A stretch of DNA of 64,000 nucleotides from WQXF01 sp031553615 (GCA_031553615.1 JAVBLJ010000008.1:86416-150415), one strand, 5' to 3'. Positions 34,463-42,519 are shown, counted from the stretch's first letter. Numbers and translations: made by a program. Notes: a model not told the origin generated them from the letters alone.

Positions 34463-35182
34463 ATGATTAAGATTCTGCTCATCGAGGATGACCGCGACAT
34501 TCAAAGCATCAATTCCTTCTTTTTGCACAGCAAGGGGCACGATGTGACCTGCGCTTATTCTTGCGCGGAGGGCTTCGAAAAGGTGCAGAGCTATGTGCCC
34601 GATTGCATCGTGCTGGACGTGAACCTGCCGGACGGCACCGGCCTGGAGCTTTGCCCGCGCCTGCGCACCGTCACCGATTCGCCCATCATCTTCCTCAGCT
34701 GCATGGACACCGAGGACGATAAAATCGCGGGCCTGCTGACCGGCGGCGACGATTACATGACCAAGCCCTACTCCGTGAAGGAGCTGGAGGCGCGCATCCA
34801 GGTGGCCATGCGCAAGCGGGTCGCCACCGCGCAAGCCTCCAACGCCGTGCAGCTCAACGTGCTGGAGTTCCCGCCGCTGCGCATCGACCTCACCTTTGAA
34901 AAGGTGTTCGTACACGATGCGGCGCTCAACATCTCCAAAAAGGCTTTCGGCATGCTCACCGTGCTGGCGCAGCATCCGGGCCAGTGCATCAGCGCCGAGC
35001 AGCTCTACGAAACCGTGTGGGAAATGACCAGCCTGGGCGATCTGCGCACGGTGCACGTACACATATTCAACCTGCGCAAATGCCTCGACCAGGCGATGCC
35101 CGAGCATCAGGTGATCCGCACTGCTTGGGGCAAGGGCTACTGCTTCGTGCCGCCCGGCGGGCAGGAGGCGGCGGTTGAATGA
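34463..35182 (+). CDS. OmpR-family response regulator
   Basis: 239 residues. Receiver domain with acidic pocket (Glu8, Asp9, Asp10 region), phosphoacceptor Asp52 in IVLDVNLPDGTG, and Lys in YMTKPYS; then a winged-helix DNA-binding domain (PGQCISAEQLYETVWEMTSLGDLRTVHVHIFNLRKCL) with the GKGYCF hairpin at the end. Start ATG 34463 (MIKILLIEDD) fits the family. Stop overlaps the kinase start by 4 bp (ATGA), so the two are coupled. Targets unknown; self-regulation is likely. Confidence 0.93.
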   Translation: MIKILLIEDDRDIQSINSFFLHSKGHDVTCAYSCAEGFEKVQSYVPDCIVLDVNLPDGTGLELCPRLRTVTDSPIIFLSCMDTEDDKIAGLLTGGDDYMTKPYSVKELEARIQVAMRKRVATAQASNAVQLNVLEFPPLRIDLTFEKVFVHDAALNISKKAFGMLTVLAQHPGQCISAEQLYETVWEMTSLGDLRTVHVHIFNLRKCLDQAMPEHQVIRTAWGKGYCFVPPGGQEAAVE

Positions 35183-37062
35183 ATAAAGCGGTAACGCTTC
35201 GCGGCGTGCTGCTGGTGCTGCTGATCGCGCTACTGCCGGCCTCCCTGGTCGGCTTGATCGTGCTGGACCGGGCATCCGCCATCTGGACGCGCCCGGTCGA
35301 TGGCTATGTGACGATTCGCCCCGATTCGCCCAAGCCGCTGGCCATTGAGGCGACGTGGTCCGAGACCGCCGAGGATCCGGTCACCGGCGAATCGGTGGTG
35401 AGCACCTTCTTTCAGCTGGACATGCGGCAATCGCAGAAGTTGGCGCTGGTGGTACGCTCCTCGTATAAGCTCATCGCCGTCAACATCAACGGCAGGACCT
35501 GGGCTTCAGGCTCACCCGAGCTATTGTCCGGGTCTACTGTTGCGCTTCCGGAGCAGATTAACGCCATGCCCATCGAGGTCATGCTGCGCAACACCAAGGG
35601 GCTCACGCCGCCCCTGCTGCTCATCGGCAGCGTATCACAGATTCAGCGCTTTAACAGCACACGCACGCTGCTGATCGCGGTGATGCTTACCGTGCTGCTC
35701 ACCGGCGCAGCGCTCATGTTCCTCAACTACCTGCTGCAGGGCCGCGAGATGTCCACGCTGGCGCTCTGGCTGGCCTACATGCTGCTGCTGGTTTCGCAAA
35801 TCGATATGCTATTGCCCAAGGGGCAATCGGCCCACGTGATTCACCAGACCGCCATGCTGCTGCTCAGCGCGGCGCTCTGCTGTTCCGCAAGCCTGCGCCT
35901 GGATGGCTCGCGGGAGGCGGTGCTGCTGCTGGCGCTGCTGCTGGTGGACATCGCGCTTTCGCTGGTGTGGCTGGCGGGCTTCTGGATGACGCAGAGCGCG
36001 CCCCTGCTCTGGCTGGCGCTGCCCATGCAGATTCTCGGCTTCCTGCTGGCCGCCGGATTCGCCATCTACGGCCTATTGCGCGGCAGCTCGCGAGGGCGGG
36101 GCGTCGATCGGCTGATGGACATCGCCATGCTGCTGCAGCTTGCCGGTCTGGCCGCCGACCTGATGCTCGACCGCAGCCGCACGCTGCTGCTTCCGCCGGT
36201 GCTGGTGTTCTCCTGCGGCATGGCACTGATGCACCTGTGGCTGGCCACGCTGAAGCAGGCGCGCGACCGCGCCGTGAGCGAGGCACTGGAAAAGGACCTG
36301 GAGCAGCGCGTCGCCTCCCGCACCGAGGAGCTTCGCTTCGCCAACGAGCAGCTCTCCCGCATCGATACCTCGCGCGGCGAGTTCTTCTCGCATATCGCGC
36401 ACGATCTGCAATCCCCGCTCACCATCATCCGCGGCAGCCTCGATTTGGTGATCGACGGCACGCCAATCACCGATGAGGAGCGCGAAAATTACCTGGTGAT
36501 GGCCAAGGCCAGCGCCGTAAAGCTCACCAACCGCATCAAGGCCCTGCGCGCCCTGGCCCTTATGGAAGAAACCGAGTTTACCCCCAAGATGCAGAAGCTC
36601 TACCCGCTCATCTCGGGTTACGCCGAGAGCTGGCGCGGCCTATACGCCACCAACCGCATCGAGTTCCTGGCCGAAGGCGACCGCGAGATGTCCGCCATGT
36701 TCGATGAATCCTGGCTGCAGAACGCGCTCGAGCGCCTGATCTCCAACGCGGTGCGCTACACGCCCCCGGGCGGCACCATCACCGTATCCTGGGAGCGGAA
36801 AAACTTCGGCGTGGAGCTCAGCGTCACCGATACCGGCTGCGGCATCGCCGAAAGCGATATGTCTTCCCTCTTTGATAAGTTCTACCAGGGCTGGAACTCC
36901 CAGGACGGCCTGGGCATCGGCCTAGCCGTCGTGCAGCGCGTCGCCCAGCGCCACAATGGCCGCGTTTGGGCCGAAAGCGCCCCCGGCAAAGGGGCCCGCT
37001 TTACCCTCTTCTTCCCCGACCTGCCCGCCCACACCTGGGAAGGCAAGGCGGCGAAGGGATGA
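35179..37062 (+). CDS. Sensor histidine kinase with 7TM-DISM-like membrane domain
   Basis: 627 residues. A first membrane helix (about 8-29), an extracellular beta-rich region (about 30-160) and a block of about seven membrane helices (162-360) resemble 7TMR-DISM receptors. A coiled coil (VSEALEKDLEQRVASRTEEL) leads to the HisKA domain: phosphoacceptor His408 in FFSHIAHDLQSPLTI; N box LERLISNAVRYTPPGG; G boxes DTGCGIAESD and GLGIGLAVV. Partner of the response regulator with 4-bp overlap. Extracellular ligand unknown; carbohydrate-like ligands are typical of the DISM extracellular domain. Confidence 0.92.
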   Translation: MNKAVTLRGVLLVLLIALLPASLVGLIVLDRASAIWTRPVDGYVTIRPDSPKPLAIEATWSETAEDPVTGESVVSTFFQLDMRQSQKLALVVRSSYKLIAVNINGRTWASGSPELLSGSTVALPEQINAMPIEVMLRNTKGLTPPLLLIGSVSQIQRFNSTRTLLIAVMLTVLLTGAALMFLNYLLQGREMSTLALWLAYMLLLVSQIDMLLPKGQSAHVIHQTAMLLLSAALCCSASLRLDGSREAVLLLALLLVDIALSLVWLAGFWMTQSAPLLWLALPMQILGFLLAAGFAIYGLLRGSSRGRGVDRLMDIAMLLQLAGLAADLMLDRSRTLLLPPVLVFSCGMALMHLWLATLKQARDRAVSEALEKDLEQRVASRTEELRFANEQLSRIDTSRGEFFSHIAHDLQSPLTIIRGSLDLVIDGTPITDEERENYLVMAKASAVKLTNRIKALRALALMEETEFTPKMQKLYPLISGYAESWRGLYATNRIEFLAEGDREMSAMFDESWLQNALERLISNAVRYTPPGGTITVSWERKNFGVELSVTDTGCGIAESDMSSLFDKFYQGWNSQDGLGIGLAVVQRVAQRHNGRVWAESAPGKGARFTLFFPDLPAHTWEGKAAKG

Positions 37063-37091
37063 CCAGGGGACGAGGGCTTTTATGAGGTTTT

Positions 37092-37130
37092 GCGAGAGAG
37101 GAGACTTTTTATAAAAGTTTCCTCTCTCGC
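37092..37130. repeat. Perfectly paired inverted repeat after the kinase gene
   Basis: GCGAGAGAGGAGACTTTT (37092-37109) pairs with AAAAGTTTCCTCTCTCGC (37113-37130), one G-U. Possibly a terminator without a T-run. It lies between the kinase and the EcfT-like gene. Confidence 0.65.
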
Positions 37131-37188
37131 TCTCTCCTTCAAAAACACCAACCGCCCTCATCAAAACGACGAATCGCAGGTGAATGCA

Positions 37189-37998
37189 ATGAGCAAAGCT
37201 GGCGGCGCAATGCCGCACATGCGTGCGCTGGAGGAGCAGGCCGAGCGGCGCACGCCCCTGCATGCGCGCAACCCGCTGGCGCACCTGCTAGTGACGCTTT
37301 GCGCGGTTTCGGTCACCGCCTCCTTTGGCCGATACGCGCTGGCCGCGCCGCTGCCCCTGCTGCTCTATCCACTCTTCGTGCTGGCCGTGGGCGAAATCCC
37401 GCTCCGCCTGCTTTTGATGCGCATGCTGCCCGCGCTGCCGCTGGCGCTGGGCGTGGGGCTCTCCGGCCCGCTGCTCGATCGCGCCGCCTTTGCTCTCCTG
37501 CCTGGGCTCACGATCTCCGCCGGGTGGATATCGCTGCTCTCCATCGCGCTGCGCGGCTGCCTTTGTGTCGCGTACGCCCTGCTGCTCGTAGCGCTGACCG
37601 GCATGCCCGGCCTCAGCCAGGCGCTGCTGGCGCTGCGCGTGCCCCGCACGCTGGTCGCGCAGTTTTTGCTCACCTTCCGTTACCTGCAAACCCTGGCCGA
37701 GGAGGCCGCGCGCATCACCCTGGCCTACCGCCTGCGCGCGCCCGGAAAGAAGGCGCCCGTTCCACGCGAATGGGGCCCGTTGGCCGGGCAATGGATGCTG
37801 CGCACCCTGCAGCGCGCCCACCGCATCGATGCCGCGCTGCGCTGCCGGGGCTACGCCGGAACCTGGCCCGCCGCGCGCCGCCCCGCCTGGGGATGGGCCG
37901 ACACGCTCTATCTGCTGGGCTGGTGCGCGTTCTTCGTGCTGGTACGCTGCATAAACCTGCCGCAGGCGCTGGGCGCGCTGGTGCTTCGACTGGGGTAG
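37189..37998 (+). CDS. EcfT/CbiQ-family transmembrane transporter component
   Basis: 269 residues. N-terminal signature RNPLAHLLVTLCAV, four to six hydrophobic helices, a cytoplasmic domain with the two coupling motifs (AYRLRAPGKK; ALRCRGYAG) and a C-terminal helix. This is the T component of an energy-coupling factor importer. No ATPase (EcfA/CbiO) is present beside it; the cbiM-cbiN fusion at 39277 on the other strand is the nearest possible partner. Start ATG 37189 is preferred over an in-frame opening at 37090, inside the inverted repeat. Confidence 0.85.
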   Translation: MSKAGGAMPHMRALEEQAERRTPLHARNPLAHLLVTLCAVSVTASFGRYALAAPLPLLLYPLFVLAVGEIPLRLLLMRMLPALPLALGVGLSGPLLDRAAFALLPGLTISAGWISLLSIALRGCLCVAYALLLVALTGMPGLSQALLALRVPRTLVAQFLLTFRYLQTLAEEAARITLAYRLRAPGKKAPVPREWGPLAGQWMLRTLQRAHRIDAALRCRGYAGTWPAARRPAWGWADTLYLLGWCAFFVLVRCINLPQALGALVLRLG

Positions 37999-38023
37999 TC
38001 CGTTCGAAAAACAAACTATTAAT

Positions 38024-38090
38024 AAGGCACCTGAAAATTTCTATTGACAAAATCATCAGGTGCCTTTATACTACGATTGTAAGGTACCTT
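38024..38090 (+). promoter_or_regulatory. Promoter with nested operator palindromes for the MarR gene
   Basis: -35 TTGACA (38044-38049), 17-nt spacer, -10 TATACT (38067-38072). An 11-bp inverted repeat AAGGCACCTGA / TCAGGTGCCTT (38024-38034, 38056-38066) brackets the -35 and abuts the -10. A second, perfect palindrome AAGGTACCTT lies at 38081-38090 just after the likely start site. This is the arrangement expected for autorepression by the MarR protein encoded 36 bp downstream. Confidence 0.75.
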
Positions 38091-38125
38091 TGAAAAATAT
38101 TTCGGTACCACCAGGAGGAAATCAC

Positions 38126-38935
38126 ATGACCCAGAATCAAAACCCGAACCAAAATCCGAACCCGAACGATGCTCCGAACCAAGATTCGAACGTGAACGAA
38201 CAACAGTACCCCGTCGCGCTCGATCTTTTCGAGCAATTCGCCCGCGTCGAGTGGCTGATGCACCGTTTTCACCAGCGCAACCGCCGCGCACACGGCCCCA
38301 TGGGCGATCCGCACCGCGGCCAGGGCCGCATCCTTTCCCTGCTCAAGATTCAGCCCGAGATCAGCCAGCGCGATCTTTCCTACCTGCTGGACATGCGCCC
38401 GCAATCGCTGGGCGAGCTGCTGACCAAGCTGGAGAAGGGCGGCTTCATTGAGCGCACCGCCGCGCGGGACGATCGCCGCGCCATGAACATCCGGCTCACC
38501 CCGGCGGGCGAAGAAGCCGCCGACGCCAATCAGCGCCCCTCCCGCGCCGACAGCATGTTCACCTGCCTGACCGACGAGGAGCGCGCTACGCTGGGCAGCT
38601 ACCTGGAGCGCATCATCGGCTCTCTGGAAGAGCAGATAGGCGACCAGCCCGAGCCCTACCCGCCGCACTGGCGCGAGGGCGGATATCCGCGCTTCAGCCC
38701 CGAGCAGATCGAGCAATTCCGCGCCATGGGCCACAAGTTCGGCCACCGCTGGCCGGGCGGCTTTCCGGGCCCCGATGAGTTCCACGGGCATGGCCCGGAC
38801 GGTTGTCGCAGACCCGGCCCCGATGGATTTCGGGGGCCTGGGCGGGGCGGGTTCCCCGGCGCGCCGCTCAATGAATTCGCGCGGGGCGAGAGCCGCGAGT
38901 TGAAGCACCCGAGCAAGGATTCCACCGAAGAGTAA
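38126..38935 (+). CDS. MarR-family transcriptional regulator with Gly/Pro/His-rich tail
   Basis: 269 residues. The winged helix spans about residues 35-175: DLFEQFARVEWLMHRF, recognition region ISQRDLSYLLDMRPQSLGELLTKLEKGGFIERTAA, wing DDRRAMNIRLTPAGEE. The N-terminus is an Asn/Pro/Gln repeat (QNPNQNPNPND) and the C-terminus a Gly/Pro/Phe/His-rich tail (FRGPGRGGFPG, EFHGHGPDGC); both unusual for MarR proteins, usually about 150 residues. ATG 38126 follows CAGGAGGAAAT. The operators upstream suggest autorepression. No transporter or target gene is linked in the same operon. Confidence 0.88.
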   Translation: MTQNQNPNQNPNPNDAPNQDSNVNEQQYPVALDLFEQFARVEWLMHRFHQRNRRAHGPMGDPHRGQGRILSLLKIQPEISQRDLSYLLDMRPQSLGELLTKLEKGGFIERTAARDDRRAMNIRLTPAGEEAADANQRPSRADSMFTCLTDEERATLGSYLERIIGSLEEQIGDQPEPYPPHWREGGYPRFSPEQIEQFRAMGHKFGHRWPGGFPGPDEFHGHGPDGCRRPGPDGFRGPGRGGFPGAPLNEFARGESRELKHPSKDSTEE

Positions 38936-38959
38936 CCGCATAGTACTATTCCTCGTTAG

Positions 38960-39154
38960 ATTTCACGCAATAGATTGCGGAAGATTTTTAGGATGGCTAG
39001 GAGCCTGAGGGAGGCGTAGCCGGCAGGTACGCAGACCGAAGCGCGACAACGCCATTCGAAAAAAGATCCGCGAGATATGCTGGAAAGCTATCAAGGAGTA
39101 GTATAATACAACGCGGCGGCGCTGCCCGAAAGGGACGCGCCGCCGCTTGCTTGT
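38960..39154 (+). ncRNA. Candidate structured RNA between MarR and cbiMN genes
   Basis: No gene fits this 341-bp gap (38936-39276). The plus strand forms GCAAT-AG-ATTGC (38967-38978), GGCT-AGG-AGCC, GCCT..AGGC and GCGTA..TACGC hairpins between 38994 and 39035, and ends in a GC-rich stem GCGGCGGCG / CGCCGCCGC (39113-39146) enclosing CCC-GAAA-GGG, then TTGCTTG. Such a compact set of hairpins ending in a stem looks like a stand-alone RNA or riboregulator. It may belong to a large Firmicutes RNA family such as raiA; I cannot check. Confidence 0.4.
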
Positions 39155-39170
39155 AGAGAAAGAACCAAGG

Positions 39171-39214
39171 GATAACGAAGAACTTCGGAACCCAGTGATA
39201 GCGAAGGACTTCGG
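39171..39214. repeat. Two direct copies of a small CGAAG/CTTCG hairpin unit
   Basis: GATAACGAAGAACTTCGG (39171-39188) and GATAGCGAAGGACTTCGG (39197-39214) are near-identical 18-bp copies, each forming a 5-bp hairpin. Confidence 0.6.
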
Positions 39215-39276
39215 CAAAGCAGCGCGCCCGAGAGAATTCCGCCGCCACCACTGCGGGGATTCCTTCCAGGTCTTTC

Positions 39277-40353
39277 CTATTCCCGTTGCGCGCTCCGCCG
39301 CTTGCGCCGGGGCAGCCAGATCGCTAGCCCTGCCAGCGCGGCGAGGAGCAACGTGATGCCCGCGCCCACCACGCCTGCGAAGCTAGTGCCTGCATCCACG
39401 GCGGGCCATGCGGCCTGCTCGCTCGATTCTGACGATGCGATCGATTCAGCCGGAGCCTGCTCCTGCGCGGGTTCCGTGCTGCGGAAGCCGTAATCGGGCA
39501 GGAAAGCGGTGCGCTCCTGCACGGCGGAAAGGGCATCGTACACGCCGCCCAAAGCCTCGGGTTCCTCTCCGCTCACGCCCTGCACCGACCATTCCAGCCC
39601 ATCGGGCCGAGTGGAGGCGAACCAGGAAAGCACGCCGCCCACCGCCAAGGCCAGCGCCGCCAGCAGCGCCAACGCGCGCTTGGGAAGGGGCGCGCTCGAT
39701 CCGGCGCGCAGATCGGTCACGGCTTCGGGCGCAGTGCGCAGCAGGAACGCCAGCACCGCCGCGGTAATCAAGCCTTCGCCGATGCCGATGGCTAGGTGAA
39801 TGGGCTGCATGAGCAGCGCGAACGGCCCAAAGGGCAGCGTCGTCTTGCCGGAGAGCAGCGTTTCGAGCACCACGGCCAGCGCGCCCATCTGCAGCCCGAC
39901 CACCGCGGTAAGCAGCGAGGCCGCCATCACCCGGCCCGGCCCGGCGCTTTTGCGCACCATCGGCTTGAACAGCAGCGGGTAGGCGATCAGGCAGGTGAAC
40001 CCGCCCATGTTGATGATGTTTGCGCCCAGCGCCAGCAATCCGCCATCGGCGAAAAAGAGCGCCTGAATGGCCAGGATCACCACCATGGTGAGCAGCGCCG
40101 CGGGCGCGCCCAGCACCGCGCTGAGCAGTAGCGCTCCGCTGATGTGCCCGCTTGAACCGGTGCCCGGAATGGTGAAATTGATCATTTGCGCGGCGAACAC
40201 GAATGCGCCCATCACGCCCATCAGCGGCGCTTTTCCGGCCTCCAGCACCTCCTCGGCGCGGCTTTTACGCACGGCATAGGCTACGCAGCCCGCCGCCGCC
40301 ACCCACATCGCTCCGCCCACCTGCGGCGAGAGCAAGGCATCGGACATATGCAT
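39277..40353 (-). CDS. cbiM: Fused CbiM-CbiN-like cobalt/nickel transport protein
   Basis: 358 residues. N-terminus MHMSDALLSPQVG is the family signature, whose N-terminal amine and His side chain bind the metal. About six to seven helices (residues 15-215) are the CbiM part (GHISGALLLSAVLGAPAAL, ANIINMGGFTCLIAYP). After it a helix, an extracytoplasmic segment (SRPDGLEWS, as in CbiN) and a last helix (TLLLAALAGLAIWLP) make a CbiN part. Start ATG 40353 fits the essential Met-His; other in-frame openings upstream add residues before it. The T component may be the EcfT-like gene at 37189; the ATPase is not in the window. Confidence 0.9.
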   Translation of the reverse strand: MHMSDALLSPQVGGAMWVAAAGCVAYAVRKSRAEEVLEAGKAPLMGVMGAFVFAAQMINFTIPGTGSSGHISGALLLSAVLGAPAALLTMVVILAIQALFFADGGLLALGANIINMGGFTCLIAYPLLFKPMVRKSAGPGRVMAASLLTAVVGLQMGALAVVLETLLSGKTTLPFGPFALLMQPIHLAIGIGEGLITAAVLAFLLRTAPEAVTDLRAGSSAPLPKRALALLAALALAVGGVLSWFASTRPDGLEWSVQGVSGEEPEALGGVYDALSAVQERTAFLPDYGFRSTEPAQEQAPAESIASSESSEQAAWPAVDAGTSFAGVVGAGITLLLAALAGLAIWLPRRKRRSAQRE

Positions 40354-40412
40354 GGGTTCCTCCCTTCCGGGGGCCTTCGCCCCCCTGCGCGATTGAGAAA
40401 TGGTACGATTCC

Positions 40413-40440
40413 AAAAGAAAACAGCCATACGGCTGCCGCC
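40413..40440 (-). terminator. Intrinsic terminator inside the cbiMN leader
   Basis: On the minus strand: CAGCC-GTAT-GGCTG followed by TTTTCTTTT. It stands about 60 bp upstream of the start codon, preceded by another stem CCGCCGA / TCGGCGG (40436-40452), so transcription would stop before the gene unless another fold prevents it. Confidence 0.7.
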
Positions 40441-40565
40441 GATTCTCGGCGGAGCAACCTTCATGGCTGCTATATGCTGCTTTTTGACGGCTCGCGGGGT
40501 TTCCCCGCGAAGTTTTTCAGAGTACGATCGGGTAGCACTTGGCTATCCTGCGGCCTTCATGGCCT
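40413..40565 (-). ncRNA. Leader RNA of cbiMN: candidate riboswitch or attenuator
   Basis: Between the promoter at 40572-40600 and the terminator at 40413 lies an about 150-nt leader (minus strand). It has GGCC-ATGAA-GGCC near the 5' end, GGATAGC..GCTACC, a long stem CTCGCGGGG / CCCCGCGAG, and a repeat of CCATGAAGG in GCAGCCATGAAGGTTGC. It matches neither the cobalamin nor the NiCo consensus I recall. The arrangement (promoter, fold, terminator, metal importer) is typical of metal-responsive attenuation. Confidence 0.45.
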
Positions 40566-40571
40566 GCACGT

Positions 40572-40600
40572 ATTGTAAGGGAGATTCCCTGTGTTGTCAA
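40572..40600 (-). promoter_or_regulatory. Strong sigma-A promoter of cbiMN
   Basis: On the minus strand TTGACA (plus 40595-40600), 17-nt spacer, TACAAT (plus 40572-40577). Confidence 0.75.
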
Positions 40601-40613
40601 CCTCGGCATTCCT

Positions 40614-40777
40614 GCAGCCTACGGCAAAGGCATTTACATTTTTGGGGCAAACCGCATCGTTTTTAAGGAAGGATTTCGCCCTCACGGGCGACCAAAGGGC
40701 TTTGCGGTCGCCCTTTGGAAACCTTCGCGCGCCATCCCTGCATGCTTATGTGTAAATGCTTTTGCCGTGTCCTGCAA
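40614..40777. repeat. Copy of the dispersed element with clear terminal inverted repeats
   Basis: ACGGCAAAGGCATTTACAT (40621-40639) and its near reverse complement TGTAAATGCTTTTGCCGT (40750-40769) bracket the core CCAAAGGGC ... GCCCTTTGG (40692-40718). The left end lies within the cbiMN promoter region. Confidence 0.7.
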
Positions 40778-40873
40778 GCAGGGCGAAATCCTCACCCCAT
40801 CGAGGGAGTATTTCGCTCCCTGCGGGGAGCGACCAGGGGGCTTATCGCTCGTCCCCCTGAACTCCTTCTCTGT
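40778..40873. repeat. Second, variant copy of the dispersed element
   Basis: GGGCGAAATCCTC, then CCAGGGGG ... CCCCCTG (40833-40859) and the end ACTCCTTCTCTGTC. Same design as 47755-47900, but with G/C changed in the core. It directly follows the copy at 40614. Confidence 0.65.
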
Positions 40874-40908
40874 CGCCTCTCTCGGCACCTCCGACAAACA
40901 CCGCGCCC

Positions 40909-40940
40909 ATACAATATATTGTATACACAAAAATGTGTGT
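40909..40940. promoter_or_regulatory. Palindromic operators upstream of the uracil permease promoter
   Basis: A perfect 16-bp palindrome ATACAATATATTGTAT (40909-40924), and ACACA-AAAA-TGTGT at 40925-40938, just before the -35. Likely binding sites for a repressor or activator; regulator unknown. Confidence 0.6.
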
Positions 40941-40968
40941 TGACAAACTATGGTATCGTCCGTACAAT
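40940..40968 (+). promoter_or_regulatory. Strong sigma-A promoter of the uracil permease gene
   Basis: TTGACA (40940-40945), 17-nt spacer, TACAAT (40963-40968), 55 bp before the start codon. No PyrR-type attenuator fits in this short leader. Confidence 0.75.
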
Positions 40969-41022
40969 ATTTAGTTGGAATATGTCGAACCCAACGGATT
41001 AAGAAGACAGGAGTGAAGATCG

Positions 41023-42372
41023 GTGTCGAAAGCAACCAAGTCGCCCGCGACCATGGGGTACCTGCCCGACGAAACACCCTCCCTTGGCAAGCTGATCATC
41101 TTTGCATTCCAACAGGTGCTCGTGATGTTCCCTGCCACCGTGTTGGTGGCGCTGCTGACCGGCTTCCATCTCTCGACCACCATTTTCGCCAGCGGCCTGG
41201 CCTCCCTCTGCTTCCTGTTCATCACCAAGGGCAAGATTCCGCTCTACTACGGCTCCAGCTTCTCGTACATCGCGGCCATCGTGGGCATCACGGGCGCAAG
41301 CTTTGGCACCCCGGCCCCGGATGCGCTCATCAGCCAGGCACAATTCGGCATCATCTGCTCGGGTTTCGTTTCCATCATCGCCGGCTTGATCGTATCCCGC
41401 TTTGGCATGAAGACCATCGAGAAGGTGCTGCCCGCCACCGTCACCGGCTCCATCGCGCTGATCATCGGCCTTTCTCTGGCCGGTACGGCGCTGACCAACG
41501 CCATCGGCTATTCGGGCGGCGTGCTGAGCCCCGATACCAACAAGATGTGGATCGCGGCAGGCATCACGCTGCTCTCCACCATCCTGTTCTCGGTGTACCT
41601 GCGCGGCGTTTGGGCGCAGCTTCCCATCCTGTTCGGCATATTGGTGGGCTACATCGCCAGCTACTTCTTGGGCCTGCTCGACTTTTCAAAGATCATGGCC
41701 GACGGCGTGATCTCCCTGCCGCACTTCACGCTGCCCACCCCCAGCTGGGCGGCGGTCGCGGCCATCATGCCCATCGCCATCGCCACCATCCCCGAATCCA
41801 CGGCGCACCTGTTCCAGCTGGATATCTACGTAAACAACCTGGCCAAGCAAAAGGGCAAGGGTGAATACCCGATCGCGGACAAGCTGGGCCTGAACCTCAT
41901 CGGCGACGGCGTGGGCGACATTGTGGCCTCACTGTTCGGCGGCCCTGCGGGCACCAACTACGGCGAGAACATCTCGACCATGGCCATCACCAAGAACTTC
42001 TCCACCCGCATGCTGGGCGTGGCGGCCATCATCTCCATCGTGCTATCGTTCCTTAGACCGCTTTCGAACCTGATCCTCACCGTGCCGGGCGCGGTCATCA
42101 ACGGCGCGTGCATCTTCCTGTTCGGCGTCATCGCCGCGCAGGGTGTCGCCATCATGATCAACAAGCAGGTCGACATATTCGATGCGCGCAATCTGGCGGT
42201 CATCGCCGTGATCCTGATCCTGGGCCTGGGCGGCACCTACGGCTTCGCGGACGGCATGATCCCCTTCTTCGGCGCCAAGCTGCCCCCCATCGCCACCGCC
42301 GCCATCGTGGGCATCGTGCTCAACCTGGTGCTCTCCATTGGCCGCAAGGACGAGGAAAAGGCCGAAGCGTAA
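41023..42372 (+). CDS. uraA: Uracil permease, NCS2 family
   Basis: 449 residues, about 12 to 14 membrane helices. GTG start, AGGAG 9 nt ahead. Family features: the N-terminal helices with LPDETPSLGKLIIFAFQQVLVMFPATVL, PLYYGSSFSYIAAI, the motif FGGPAGTNYGENISTMAITKN (QPTxTTYGEN-like), and helices 10-12. UraA/PyrP-type uracil importer by similarity of YYGSSFSYI and GTNYGEN. It supplies pyrimidine bases; proton symport is known for UraA. It stands alone with its own promoter and operators. Confidence 0.92.
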   Translation: MSKATKSPATMGYLPDETPSLGKLIIFAFQQVLVMFPATVLVALLTGFHLSTTIFASGLASLCFLFITKGKIPLYYGSSFSYIAAIVGITGASFGTPAPDALISQAQFGIICSGFVSIIAGLIVSRFGMKTIEKVLPATVTGSIALIIGLSLAGTALTNAIGYSGGVLSPDTNKMWIAAGITLLSTILFSVYLRGVWAQLPILFGILVGYIASYFLGLLDFSKIMADGVISLPHFTLPTPSWAAVAAIMPIAIATIPESTAHLFQLDIYVNNLAKQKGKGEYPIADKLGLNLIGDGVGDIVASLFGGPAGTNYGENISTMAITKNFSTRMLGVAAIISIVLSFLRPLSNLILTVPGAVINGACIFLFGVIAAQGVAIMINKQVDIFDARNLAVIAVILILGLGGTYGFADGMIPFFGAKLPPIATAAIVGIVLNLVLSIGRKDEEKAEA

Positions 42373-42411
42373 TAGGCGATAACGCAACCCTAAAATATAT
42401 GATTAACCGGG

Positions 42412-42438
42412 GGAGCCTTCGAAGGAGGGCTCCTCTTC
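42412..42438 (+). terminator. Hairpin after the uracil permease
   Basis: GGAGCC / GGCTCC stem (42412-42417, 42428-42433) followed by TCTTCGCGTTTTC. Weak T-run, so a partial terminator. Confidence 0.45.
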
Positions 42439-42519
42439 GCGTTTTCCCGCAGCAGCCGGGGTTCACGAAACGCTTTGCGGCGAATATACTGTACCATGCA
42501 CCAAGGCGGGAGGGTTTGC

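Noticed and set aside
40354..40620. Cobalamin riboswitch for cbiMN
   Set aside because: The conserved B12 box and GCCACTG element are not seen in either strand of the leader.
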